Below are positions 8,348 to 15,868 of a stretch of DNA of 40,722 bases, piece by piece (position 1 is the stretch's first letter; every line of letters starts with the position of its first letter). The position numbers and the translations under genes were made by a program. The notes beneath the pieces were generated by a model. The model saw only the letters and a program-made list of their open reading frames with translations, was not told the DNA's origin and did not search any database. The stretch is from positions 1 to 40,722 of the forward strand of contig JAJYOP010000016.1 in the NCBI GenBank assembly GCA_021796115.1. Reading direction: 5' to 3'. The stretch is from a bacterium (GTDB taxonomy: Bacteria > Omnitrophota > Gorgyraeia > Duberdicusellales > 4484-171).

Positions 8348-9066
8348 ATCTCGCCTACTTGCTCTTGAATAATCTTATTAATTTCCTGGGTAAAATGTTT
8401 TTCTATGCTTTTAGTGTCAACACTCTTTTCTGCGGCTATTTCCAAAATACCGCAAGTTAAAGCCATCCGGTCATAAGTCTTAAACCAGCGAATTACTGCT
8501 TCTGTTATCGTTGCATCGCAATATTTTTTTACGAATTGCGACAAAGGCATAAAAGTGTGCGAAAGAAAATAAAGGTCATAAAAATCTTTCGCTGCTACTC
8601 TTTGGCCAATAAAACGTGCCTTCCCGACGTCGTCAATTGTTTTTACAATACCAGCAATTGCATGGATTTTTCTTAAATAAATATCTTCCAAAGATAAAAT
8701 CCTGATTCCTTCGACAGCTTTGGTTTCTTTTAATAAATCGAATACATCCTCCACAAAATCAACCTTTAAAGTATTACCTGCGGCGAAATTCATATTGTAA
8801 ATAAGCATTTTCGTTCTGCCTTCTTCAAGATTTTGGGCAATAAGTTTGATTTCCTTGCACTTTAAATGTTTTTGCAAATAAGCAGTTATTTCTTTTACTC
8901 GTTTATAGGAAAATTCATGTGTAAAAAAGTCCAAATCCACGGACAGGCGGTGTTGAAAATAAAAAAGGCTTAAAGCTGTGCCACCGGCAAGATAAAATTC
9001 ATCTATCTTATTGGCTAACGCCTTTAAAACTGCCTGCTGGTTTTTCTCTATTTTACTGTTTTTCAT
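8344..9066 (-). CDS. AbiEii/AbiGii-type nucleotidyltransferase toxin
   Basis: This 240-residue protein has the family hallmarks: GGTALSL (about residues 27-33), then SVDLDFF with the metal-binding Asp pair, and later KDFYDLYFL. Characterised members (AbiEii, MenT) are nucleotidyltransferases that act on RNA such as tRNA and cause growth arrest or phage abortive infection. I start at ATG 9066 (MKNSKIEKN); a GTG 18 bp upstream is in frame but would fall nearly at the predicted transcription start. There is no strong SD, and the -10 (9076-9081) is only 9 bp upstream of the ATG, so the mRNA may be leaderless. The downstream HTH gene overlaps by 4 bp. The pair interrupts the Tad locus, as expected of a mobile toxin-antitoxin module. 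Confidence 0.85.
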   Translation of the reverse strand: MKNSKIEKNQQAVLKALANKIDEFYLAGGTALSLFYFQHRLSVDLDFFTHEFSYKRVKEITAYLQKHLKCKEIKLIAQNLEEGRTKMLIYNMNFAAGNTLKVDFVEDVFDLLKETKAVEGIRILSLEDIYLRKIHAIAGIVKTIDDVGKARFIGQRVAAKDFYDLYFLSHTFMPLSQFVKKYCDATITEAVIRWFKTYDRMALTCGILEIAAEKSVDTKSIEKHFTQEINKIIQEQVGEI

Positions 9067-9075
9067 CTTGTTTAT

Positions 9076-9122
9076 AAGATACACTATATAAGTTGTATTG
9101 TCAAGTAGTTTTACAACTTATA
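9076..9122 (-). promoter_or_regulatory. Promoter and 11-bp inverted-repeat operator of the AbiEii/XRE operon
   Basis: TATAAGTTGTA (9087-9097) and TACAACTTATA (9112-9122) are perfect inverted copies, 14 bp apart. On the minus strand TTGACA (9104-9099), a 17-bp spacer and TATCTT (9081-9076) make a promoter whose -35 lies in the operator's spacer, so a dimer bound to both arms would block RNA polymerase. The XRE protein encoded in the operon is the obvious candidate repressor. Confidence 0.7.
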
Positions 9123-9140
9123 ATATGTGAAATAGTCCTA

Positions 9141-9167
9141 AAAGAAACCCCGTTATCGCTAACGGGG
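9141..9167 (-). terminator. Intrinsic terminator after the DUF4143 ATPase gene
   Basis: On the minus strand CCCCGTTA, loop GCGA, TAACGGGG, then TTTCTTT. It lies about 90 bp past the stop codon of the ATPase gene and before the AbiEii operon promoter. Confidence 0.7.
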
Positions 9168-9253
9168 CTGCGATGAGAATTGGCGACAAGAAAGACTTTA
9201 GCCAGAGCCTTATTCCGTAAAATTCTTTATGGCTTTAGCGTCCTGTTTATTTG

Positions 9254-10516
9254 TTAAACAATAAATAATCTTCGTGATGGTATAATCCATATATCCGGTT
9301 CAGCTATTTTTTTGATTTCATCGCCTTGGTAGATTACTAAGCCACCCAGCCATCTGTTTTTGAGGCCGGAGGCAATTTCTTTCATTGGCCTCAAATCACT
9401 GGCTGAAATTTCTTTGCGTGCTTTTATTTCTATGCCTATGATACCGTTATCGGTTTGCAAAATTATGTCGAGCTCTAATCCCGAACGTGTCCTATAAAAA
9501 TAAATCTCTGCATTTTTTTGCGTTGTTTTAATCCACTTAAATAGCTCGCCAACTACCATAGTTTCATAAATTTCACCGGTAAGTTCCCCCCGATAACCAC
9601 TTAGCTGCCGTAATAGGCCTATGTCTAACCAATAAAGCTTGGGACTTTTTACTACGGAGCTAGTAATATTTTTGTAATATGGCTGAAGCAAGATTACCTG
9701 ATAAGAAAGTTTAAGGTATTCGAGATACCTCCTCGCAGTATCAACGCTTACTGACGCATCGCGTGAAAGTTCCGAATAATTCAATAATTTTGCAGATCTT
9801 AATGCGGATAATTTTTGAAATTTTCTAAACGGCTCAAGGTCATTTAACCTGGCAAGGTCAGATAAATCTCTTTCAAGATATGTATATTCGTAATCTTTCA
9901 ACCAACGCCACCTTTCCTCATCGTTAAGCGGCAATAACGCAGGCATTCCGCCCCATTGTAAAATATATTTTTCTGCCATGCGGAGAGCATTATCTTCTTT
10001 ATCAATGAGGAATTTGTGGATATTATCAAAAATATCATCAAAACTTTCTCCTGAAATTGCTCTGTCGATTATAGGTTTATGGATATTTTTAGAAGCAATA
10101 TCCCAATATATTTCGCTCATAAGCAAGGGCCATAATTCATAGATAGATACTCTACCAGCTAATGATTCGCGAATCTTTTTTAGAAGCAGTATCTGGCTTG
10201 AGCCTAAGATAACCTGGAAAGTAATCCCCCCCTCGTCATAAGAATATTTTATTTTTTCAAAAACAGACGGTTCTTTTTGCGCCTCATCGATAACTGCGTT
10301 TCCTATTTCTTTTGACCATAGGCTCGAGGATATCTCTCTAAGCGTTTGCCTGTTTTCAGGGGCATCAAGATTTATATAGCGAAGATTTGAATAGATAGCT
10401 TTTGAAAGAGTGGTTTTGCCGGTTTGACGGGCGCCGGTTAATATAATTAACTTTTTTCCGGTTGGCTTTGGAAGAATTTCCTTTAAAAACCTATATTTCT
10501 GTATTTTTTCGCTCAT
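9254..10516 (-). CDS. AAA-family ATPase with DUF4143 domain
   Basis: This protein of about 420 residues has an N-terminal AAA_14 ATPase with Walker A GARQTGKTT (about residues 27-35) and Walker B-like AVIDEAQ. After a middle helical region comes a DUF4143 C-terminal domain with YLERDLSDLARL, a winged-helix-like segment (LLNYSELSRDASVSVDTARRYL) and the nuclease-like signature SGLELDIIL...GIEIKARKE, which resembles the D-x-E-x-K fold. Such proteins are common in accessory regions; their role (possibly toxin/antitoxin or defence) is not settled. Two ATGs (10519, 10516) lie side by side; there is no SD and the predicted start of transcription coincides with the codon, so the mRNA may be leaderless. 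It is flanked by its own promoter and terminator. Confidence 0.85.
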   Translation of the reverse strand: MSEKIQKYRFLKEILPKPTGKKLIILTGARQTGKTTLSKAIYSNLRYINLDAPENRQTLREISSSLWSKEIGNAVIDEAQKEPSVFEKIKYSYDEGGITFQVILGSSQILLLKKIRESLAGRVSIYELWPLLMSEIYWDIASKNIHKPIIDRAISGESFDDIFDNIHKFLIDKEDNALRMAEKYILQWGGMPALLPLNDEERWRWLKDYEYTYLERDLSDLARLNDLEPFRKFQKLSALRSAKLLNYSELSRDASVSVDTARRYLEYLKLSYQVILLQPYYKNITSSVVKSPKLYWLDIGLLRQLSGYRGELTGEIYETMVVGELFKWIKTTQKNAEIYFYRTRSGLELDIILQTDNGIIGIEIKARKEISASDLRPMKEIASGLKNRWLGGLVIYQGDEIKKIAEPDIWIIPSRRLFIV

Positions 10517-10517
10517 C

Positions 10518-10553
10518 ATCGTAAAATATACAGCATATTTTACGATTTGTCAA
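10518..10553 (-). promoter_or_regulatory. Promoter with a perfect 12-bp palindrome, DUF4143 ATPase gene
   Basis: ATCGTAAAATAT (10518-10529) and ATATTTTACGAT (10535-10546) are perfect inverted copies around ACAGC. On the minus strand TTGACA (10553-10548), a 17-bp spacer and TATATT (10530-10525) form a promoter almost wholly inside the palindrome, whose inner end touches the start codon. This suggests tight repression, perhaps by the ATPase protein's own DNA-binding segment. Confidence 0.7.
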
Positions 10554-10583
10554 GAAATTTAGCGGTTCACACATATAATATAT

Positions 10584-10640
10584 AAAAAATAAGAAACCCC
10601 GTTAGGATAAGTTTTATCGAGTTTAACTTTCCTAACGGGG
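10584..10640 (-). terminator. Intrinsic terminator at the end of the pilin operon
   Basis: On the minus strand CCCCGTTAGGA (10640-10630) pairs with TCCTAACGGGG (10607-10597), followed by TTTCTTATTTTTT. The loop is about 22 nt and contains further pairing (AAGTT/AACTT). It closes the long pilin operon that starts at 17812. Confidence 0.75.
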
Positions 10641-10685
10641 TAGTGGAAAATGGGCAACGAAAGGGTTGCTCAATATAGGTTTTAA

Positions 10686-11159
10686 TTATTGCTGATTAAA
10701 TCCTTTAAGCGCGTTATTTTTTTGCGGTGAATATGTGCTGCTTGTAGCATTAATATTTTCTTCGTCAACCTTTGTATTTGCGGGAAATTTTTCAACTTGT
10801 ATATAATAATAAATGGCCTTTTTGTCCTGAAAATCTGAAACAAAGTTCAATAAAATTATGGAGTCTGATTTGATAAATACCATCGTGCGTTTGTCTTTGG
10901 CGGATTGGCTTGATTCCTTAAAGCCGTCGTTAGAAAACATCTGCTCATAAAATTCAACTATCTCGTCTTTTGAGCTTCCAGAATGGAATCGGTATGTATC
11001 TATCGTGATTTTCCCACCAGCTTGTTTTTGTTCTTTTTGATCAACCAACTCTGTATCTTTAGGGGTAAGAGTTAATGATTGCGGAAAGGCAGGAGAAATA
11101 ACAATAAACATCGCTATGCTTACACCAAATATTTTGATTGATTTTAATAATTTATCCAT
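10686..11159 (-). CDS. Secreted pilin-operon protein, paralogue of the 312-aa neighbour
   Basis: A 157-residue protein with a signal peptide (residues 8-27, hydrophobic, ending near FPQS). The mature part has the pattern SSKDEIVEFYEQMFSNDGFK, a hydrophobic strand and AIYYYIQVEKF. The same pattern (SKENILDFYRDNLAKENIK ... TDYYVLVHEN) occurs in the 312-aa protein upstream, so the two share a domain of about 110 residues. The function is unknown. I start at ATG 11159, the first residue before the signal peptide, with AAGGAG 11 nt upstream; a longer in-frame form would run through the preceding small pilin gene in another frame. It is the last gene of the operon. Confidence 0.8.
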   Translation of the reverse strand: MDKLLKSIKIFGVSIAMFIVISPAFPQSLTLTPKDTELVDQKEQKQAGGKITIDTYRFHSGSSKDEIVEFYEQMFSNDGFKESSQSAKDKRTMVFIKSDSIILLNFVSDFQDKKAIYYYIQVEKFPANTKVDEENINATSSTYSPQKNNALKGFNQQ

Positions 11160-11160
11160 A

Positions 11161-11325
11161 TTATTTCTGCTCTCCTTCACCAACAGCATCTCCTGCCTGC
11201 TGGTAGACTCCGGCGATGTGCATCTGTAAATAACTTGCAATCATAATTAAACCAAACGCCACAGCCGCGATTAAAGCTGCATACATAAGCATCATTTGAC
11301 ATTTTTTCTTACATAGTCTAAACAT
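11161..11325 (-). CDS. Divergent Flp-like pilin (13th of the series)
   Basis: A 54-residue protein: basic N-terminus (MFRLCKKKCQ), then MMLMYAALIAAVAFGLIMIASYLQ, and a short polar tail. It aligns with the Flp pattern K-x-[AS]-Q-x-x-x-E-Y-A but has Cys for Ala and Met for the usual Glu5, keeping Tyr6. AAGGATG lies 5 nt before the start, and the stop is one base from the next ATG. It sits after the TadG-like and 312-aa genes, apart from the main pilin run. Because Glu5 is absent it may be a minor or initiating subunit (inference). Confidence 0.65.
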   Translation of the reverse strand: MFRLCKKKCQMMLMYAALIAAVAFGLIMIASYLQMHIAGVYQQAGDAVGEGEQK

Positions 11326-11335
11326 ATTGCATCCT

Positions 11336-12274
11336 TTAATAAAAATAGGCTACGCCAATAGCCGTATTGCCATTTTCTTCCACAACACTTAAATCATATA
11401 TCGTCCCTTTAGATTTCGCCACGATATCATCAAAAGTATGTATTGTCACTATACATCTTTGATCTTCTCTCTCAAAAGTTAGGGTTTCTCCTCTTAATTT
11501 TAAGGGCGGTATTGGCTCCGGAAGTATATTCGCACAAGGATGATGTGCGCAATATGTCTCAGGGGCAACAATTTTAACCCAATCCGATGCTTCATACATA
11601 CCATCGCGCGGCTGTCTATCGATTAACTCCCAACCAAATTTAGGCATATTTTCCAAATAAAATTCTATAACTTGTGCTGAATCGGACTTCGTAAGGTATC
11701 CAATGCTTATCATTGGCGGATTAGCAATAGGCCAATTTACATATTCAACCTCCTTAGTATCTGGGTACAATGGCATGAAATCTATCTTGTGTGGGAATGA
11801 GATATTCTCGAAAAGTTTAATCGTTTTATTCTTTAACCCCTCCAGACAGCTTTTACACACGTTTTGACCAGCTTCAGGATTAGGCAGATATGAATTTTCA
11901 TGCACAAGAACATAGTAATCCGTTGCTTGATCATTATATGATGCAACAAAAAAGATAACAATTCTTCTGAGGGTTCCTTCAAAAATAAATGTTTCTTCGG
12001 GAAGATTTTTATTTTTGTTATAATTTATCTCTTTAATATTTTCTTTCGCAAGATTATCGCGATAAAAATCTAGTATATTTTCTTTGGAAAGGGTTGAATT
12101 ATATTCTAATAAATAAATATCTCCCGTTTTTGTCCTATTGATTGTTTTATCAATTAGGCTAGTATTATAAGGAATGGGATAATCTAAAGGTTGTCCATAT
12201 ATACTTAACTGGAAAAAAGTACAAAAAAAATATATGCAAATTATTATTTTATATTGTAGCATAGCACGTATCAT
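11336..12274 (-). CDS. Secreted two-domain protein of the pilin operon, function unknown
   Basis: A 312-residue protein with a signal peptide (about residues 8-27, ending SIYG-QPLD). Two related segments follow. Residues 30-130 contain LSKENILDFYRDNLAKENIK and TDYYVLVHEN; residues 165-312 contain DSAQVIEFYLENMPKFGWEL and a matching strand pattern. The first segment matches the 157-aa protein downstream. The two halves are separated by a CxxC (VCKSCLEG), and a further Cys/His cluster, YCAHHPCAN, occurs near residue 247. No named family recognised. The start overlaps the stop of the TadG-like gene (TAATG), so the two are translationally coupled, which ties it to pilus biogenesis. Confidence 0.8.
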   Translation of the reverse strand: MIRAMLQYKIIICIYFFCTFFQLSIYGQPLDYPIPYNTSLIDKTINRTKTGDIYLLEYNSTLSKENILDFYRDNLAKENIKEINYNKNKNLPEETFIFEGTLRRIVIFFVASYNDQATDYYVLVHENSYLPNPEAGQNVCKSCLEGLKNKTIKLFENISFPHKIDFMPLYPDTKEVEYVNWPIANPPMISIGYLTKSDSAQVIEFYLENMPKFGWELIDRQPRDGMYEASDWVKIVAPETYCAHHPCANILPEPIPPLKLRGETLTFEREDQRCIVTIHTFDDIVAKSKGTIYDLSVVEENGNTAIGVAYFY

Positions 12275-13632
12275 TAGTTTGCGGCCACTAAAGATGCATC
12301 ATGGCTGGCTTGACCGTTTTCAATATTTCCGTTACCCGCAAATGATGCCGTAGAATCGCTCACAACAGGAGGATAAATTGTTGAGATATCTATATCCCCA
12401 CGCATGCCTTTTACCGGACCGCCCATATGAAACTGAAAATTGTATGATTCTACCTGGCGGTTATGTTTGATATCCTTGATGTGCTTAATTATTTCATTTT
12501 CGTGAGTATCAGTTTTCTGAGTGCTTGTAAAAGTATCATCGGCGTTAAGTGATGCTCTTACTTCTTCAGCAAGGTTATTTGCCTGTTGCATTAAAGTATC
12601 TGCATCATTCATCAAGTCCGTCCCGTAACTATTAATACCCGGGCAGCATGAAAAACACTCAAGCACTGGCATATCTGGACACTGAGCCGCTGATGCATAT
12701 TTATCAGAAGCCTGACTCGCTGTATTTTCAGCTTGAGTAGCTAATTCTTTTGCCTGCAAAAGCTTGCTCTTAATATCTGGGCGCTTCCCTTTTGTAGTTT
12801 GAAGCTCGTAAGTATGTACAGGATCAATAATGACTATAGCAGTAACGGTATGAACACGTCCTGCGCCATCTACCCAGGTAAAAGTTTCCGGTTCTCCATT
12901 AGTTATAGTTTCTGGTGTGATTGACTGTAAAAATGCTGAATACATTTTTTGGTCAATTTTTCCTAAACGATGGCTTATGCCGCTATTGTTAAAATTATAC
13001 ATATAACCCAGATAAAGAGCATCGTGATATATATCATTCTGCCCATCTTGATCATCATGAACCGTTTCCCTAACCTTTAGATAGGAATTTTCGAATTGTT
13101 GCGCAGCGTTAGGTATTGCTCCGATCTCATTCCCTGACTGATTTAAACTGGATTTTGACTCTGGCCAAGCTTGTTTAATCAATTCGTTCATTTGCTTTGC
13201 ATATTTTTGAGCCCAGTTTGCAGCTGTTTTAGCATCATTGCTAGCGTTCACAGCCACATCATTACCAATACAACACCAATGCCCCTTAGCCTTTGTTGAA
13301 TATTTTGTATAGTTAGCATAGAGGTTATTTTTTGCATTATTAAAGAGATTTGTATAAGCGGTTTTAAATTTATCCCAATTTTTTTTGAACGTGTTATTGT
13401 CATTGCCGGCATTTACATTAGCTACATAATTAAAAGCATAAGCCATGGCAGAGGCAGCTGAAAGAGCTGCTGAATCGGTGGCATTGCCGCTATAAGTTTT
13501 ATCCAGCGCGACTTTACCAATATTTACAGTAACAAAAGTAATGGCTATAAGAACGGCGATAATAATAATAAAGACAATCGCGGTTTGGGTAGAATGAAAT
13601 CTTCCCCTGTTTTGTTTTTTAAAAATTGGCAT
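12274..13632 (-). CDS. tadG: TadG-like pilus-associated protein
   Basis: A 452-residue protein. The N-terminus (RGRFHSTQTAIVFIIIIAVL) has a pilin-like hydrophobic segment, then VNIGKVALDKTYSGNATDSAALSAAS, the typical TadE/TadG 'A-D-A-A-A-L-A-A-A' helix. The rest is a periplasmic, coiled-coil-rich domain (Ala/Gln-rich near residues 300-380) with a Cys cluster CPDMPVLECFSCCPG. TadG proteins are minor pseudopilin-like components anchored in the inner membrane. I start at ATG 13632; an upstream TTG at 13680 would overlap the previous gene and give an odd His/Pro-rich leader. SD is weak (ACTTAAG). Confidence 0.75.
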   Translation of the reverse strand: MPIFKKQNRGRFHSTQTAIVFIIIIAVLIAITFVTVNIGKVALDKTYSGNATDSAALSAASAMAYAFNYVANVNAGNDNNTFKKNWDKFKTAYTNLFNNAKNNLYANYTKYSTKAKGHWCCIGNDVAVNASNDAKTAANWAQKYAKQMNELIKQAWPESKSSLNQSGNEIGAIPNAAQQFENSYLKVRETVHDDQDGQNDIYHDALYLGYMYNFNNSGISHRLGKIDQKMYSAFLQSITPETITNGEPETFTWVDGAGRVHTVTAIVIIDPVHTYELQTTKGKRPDIKSKLLQAKELATQAENTASQASDKYASAAQCPDMPVLECFSCCPGINSYGTDLMNDADTLMQQANNLAEEVRASLNADDTFTSTQKTDTHENEIIKHIKDIKHNRQVESYNFQFHMGGPVKGMRGDIDISTIYPPVVSDSTASFAGNGNIENGQASHDASLVAAN

Positions 13633-13646
13633 CTTAAGTTCTGTTT

Positions 13647-13892
13647 TTACGGGCAAGGGGTGGCTATGTATGTCGGCCAAAGCGCCATATCACTGCCTCC
13701 TGATGCGCCGCTTGCATCAACGCTGCGGCTTGACGCCCCGGCGGCAACGCGGGTTGCCTGATAGGTAAGCTGGCGTATTGGTATCTGGGAATTGCCCCAC
13801 GCCCAAACACCCATGGCAGCGCCAAGAATAGCGAGCGCCGCCATATAAGCAACTGAAGATTCTAACGCTGCCTGCGCTTTTTTTCTAATCAT
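13647..13892 (-). CDS. TadE-like minor pilin
   Basis: An 81-residue protein with AGGAGG 5-6 nt upstream of ATG 13892. The prepilin leader is MIRKKAQAALESSVAYMAAL: cleavage would leave Ala/Gln at position 1-2 and Glu at the usual position 5. After the hydrophobic helix (to about residue 32) comes a Gly/Ser/Ala-rich tail ending PTYIATPCP, with one Cys. Its place between the TadE-like and TadG-like genes suits a minor pseudopilin. Confidence 0.8.
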   Translation of the reverse strand: MIRKKAQAALESSVAYMAALAILGAAMGVWAWGNSQIPIRQLTYQATRVAAGASSRSVDASGASGGSDMALWPTYIATPCP

Positions 13893-13915
13893 TTGTTTCC
13901 TCCTAAAATAAGCAG

Positions 13916-14488
13916 CTAACGGCTTGCGCCGGAAGCCCTGGCCTGTACATAATAACTGTTGTTTATTTTATAGGTCATAACTTCAGCGACCGCGCCGGAA
14001 CGGTTAGAGCTAACCTGGTTGTTGTTTCTATTAATGTTAAGGCTTACGGTTGTTGTGGTAAGATACATGGGCATTATCCCTCCGCTGCTTGCTTCAGAAC
14101 CTAAATCATACTCAATAGGCATGCCAAAGCGGCCACCCATTGAGTTAACACCTACCCACATGGTTTTTTCCGGGTTTTGCCCCTGGTTTTCTACGCTTGG
14201 TATCGCCCACATGACTGAGCCGGCGCCGCTTGAAGGTGTTTTTTGGCCGATAATGGGGTTACTTGCGTCAACCTGCCGTCGGTCATCCCATGTGCCATAT
14301 GAGATAGCTTTGTTTTCGCTGTTTGACTTCGCAAGCCCCTCGCGAAACGCCTGCATGAGCTGGTATTGGTCGCCGTTTAGCTTTGCCGCATAAGTTGCTA
14401 CTATACCTACTGCCACAACTACTATAGGCGCAAGAATAGCCATTTCCATTAGTGCTTGCGCTTTTTTTCGGAAAAAATTATTTTTCAT
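13916..14488 (-). CDS. TadE-family pseudopilin
   Basis: A 190-residue protein starting MKNNFFRKKAQALMEMAILAP, the classical TadE signature (A-L-x-E-x-A/M followed by a single hydrophobic helix and a Pro). The extracellular part is Asn/Ser-rich and ends QARASGASR. TadE-type pseudopilins are minor, processed by the prepilin peptidase and needed for pilus assembly. I prefer ATG 14488; a TTG at 14533 is in frame and has a GGGAGG upstream, but it would add 15 polar residues before the leader. Confidence 0.8.
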   Translation of the reverse strand: MKNNFFRKKAQALMEMAILAPIVVVAVGIVATYAAKLNGDQYQLMQAFREGLAKSNSENKAISYGTWDDRRQVDASNPIIGQKTPSSGAGSVMWAIPSVENQGQNPEKTMWVGVNSMGGRFGMPIEYDLGSEASSGGIMPMYLTTTTVSLNINRNNNQVSSNRSGAVAEVMTYKINNSYYVQARASGASR

Positions 14489-14517
14489 ATTTCTAATACT
14501 AGTATTCTTATATGTTA

Positions 14518-14991
14518 TTAGGTTACTAACCAATTTTTATCCTCCCAACCCTTGTATTCTAAACTGGGGTAACTCGGCGTTACCGCAGGAGTTGCCGCAT
14601 CCTGGATATGCAAAACTGCGCCCTTGTGCTCCATTACTGACCAGCCCTGTATACTTGGAATAGGCGCCTGCAAAGTAGTTTGCGACACCGTGCTTTGAGA
14701 GGTAACAGTCATGTTGCCGCCGAATTGTTCATTCTTTTGTAATGTCGAACTATTGCTTGTAAGCGACATACTGCTTGCCCATTCAAGGCCTGCGTGCGCA
14801 GCGCCGCCGGTTGATTCCGCGTTTCTTATATATTTATCGGTCATATCTTTGACATTTGACTGAATGCTTCTTTTCACAAAATAAGTGACTCCGGCTACTG
14901 CCGCAACAATTATAAAAATAAGTATGGCGTATTCCGCAAAAACATTTGCCCGCCGGATATAAAGATGTGTTTTATTTGCTTTACTGTTCAT
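14518..14991 (-). CDS. Large Flp-like pilin
   Basis: A 157-residue protein. Leader MNSKANKTHLYIRRANVFAEYAILIFIIVAAVAG: R-R-A-N-V-F-A-E-Y keeps Glu-Tyr and the hydrophobic helix. A basic patch (FVKRSIQSNVKDMTDKYIR) follows the helix as in its neighbours, then a Ser/Thr-rich C-terminal domain of about 100 residues. The gene overlaps the preceding secreted-protein gene by 11 bp. Confidence 0.8.
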   Translation of the reverse strand: MNSKANKTHLYIRRANVFAEYAILIFIIVAAVAGVTYFVKRSIQSNVKDMTDKYIRNAESTGGAAHAGLEWASSMSLTSNSSTLQKNEQFGGNMTVTSQSTVSQTTLQAPIPSIQGWSVMEHKGAVLHIQDAATPAVTPSYPSLEYKGWEDKNWLVT

Positions 14992-15433
14992 TTTCCTCGT
15001 ATAAATTGCCTTTTGGATTATACTTTTTGTATATCGCCTTTGCCTCTGAATTTATCCTCTCTAAAGAAGCTATTGTATCCGGATCAGCCTGCCCCTGCCC
15101 TTTAATTATACCAGCCTCACTTTTCGCAGTCAAAGAATTACCCCCTATACTTGCATTATTGCCGTTATCTGACGGGAAATCGTTATCCCTATTGGCTTCG
15201 TTCGCTTTTTTTGGCTCAAGAGAAGAATTCATAATATCCCGTTTCAGGCGTAAAACATCCTGCGCCATTTGGTTATTCATCCCGCCTCCAGAAACAGCCG
15301 GCGGATAACCCGTATCTTCGCTATCAGCGCTATTCGCAAAACAATTCTGCGCTACAAACAGGCAGCTTATTGTAATTATCATGAATAATGCGGATTTGAA
15401 TATTTTGTTTTGTATTTTTTTTATGCCGGGCAT
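14981..15433 (-). CDS. Small secreted protein of the pilin operon, function unknown
   Basis: A 150-residue protein with a signal peptide (residues 12-33, ...CLFVAQNCFA-NSAD). The mature part is Asn/Asp/Ser-rich and polar, with a Gly-Gly-Gly-rich patch and a helical C-terminus (DTIASLERINSEAKAIYKKY). No family recognised. It lies inside the pilin run and overlaps the next pilin by 11 bp. It could be a periplasmic chaperone-like or structural accessory factor, but nothing in the sequence settles this. Confidence 0.75.
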   Translation of the reverse strand: MPGIKKIQNKIFKSALFMIITISCLFVAQNCFANSADSEDTGYPPAVSGGGMNNQMAQDVLRLKRDIMNSSLEPKKANEANRDNDFPSDNGNNASIGGNSLTAKSEAGIIKGQGQADPDTIASLERINSEAKAIYKKYNPKGNLYEENEQ

Positions 15434-15462
15434 AACTTCCTATCTCCCATTAAAATTAATAC

Positions 15463-15837
15463 TTATTTGATAGTCGTTGCCGTAAGCGTACCTGTTTCAG
15501 ACCTGTTTGTCGAGCTCGTTGTTACTATAAAACCGTAAAATCCTTCGTAAGTAAAACTTGTAGTTGAACGGTTTACATGGCTTTTTGAATTATAAGATAC
15601 GAGTTTACCGGTATTATAGTTTGTATTTACCGGCGAAACCCTGTAACCGCTCTCTGGGAGAGGCACAGAAAAAGAAGGTGAAAAATACTGGCTGCCTAAG
15701 GCGTCTGCGGTATCCTTCAGTTTACCCTGGATGCTTCTATTAAAATAGTTCTGCATTATCATTAAAGCCACCGCAACAGAAGCAATAATTGTTGCGTATT
15801 CCAATACTGTTTGAGACTTTTTATAAATTTTTTTCAT
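15463..15837 (-). CDS. Flp-like pilin with C-terminal domain (124 aa)
   Basis: Leader MKKIYKKSQTVLEYATIIASVAVALMIMQNY: S-Q-T-V-L-E-Y conserves Glu5-Tyr6. It is followed by FNRSIQGKLKDTADALGSQY, the basic 'R-S-[IV/L]-Q-G-K-L' patch shared with the next three pilins, then about 75 residues of Ser/Thr/Asn-rich beta-type sequence. TAGGAG lies 4 nt before the ATG. Confidence 0.85.
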   Translation of the reverse strand: MKKIYKKSQTVLEYATIIASVAVALMIMQNYFNRSIQGKLKDTADALGSQYFSPSFSVPLPESGYRVSPVNTNYNTGKLVSYNSKSHVNRSTTSFTYEGFYGFIVTTSSTNRSETGTLTATTIK

Positions 15838-15868
15838 AAACTCCTAATCTCACCACCTGTCATCCCAC

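Noticed and set aside
10651-10671. Small hairpin GGGCAAC...GTTGCTC just after the last pilin-operon gene
   Set aside because: A short stem without a T-run; the strong terminator at 10584-10640 accounts for transcription ending there.
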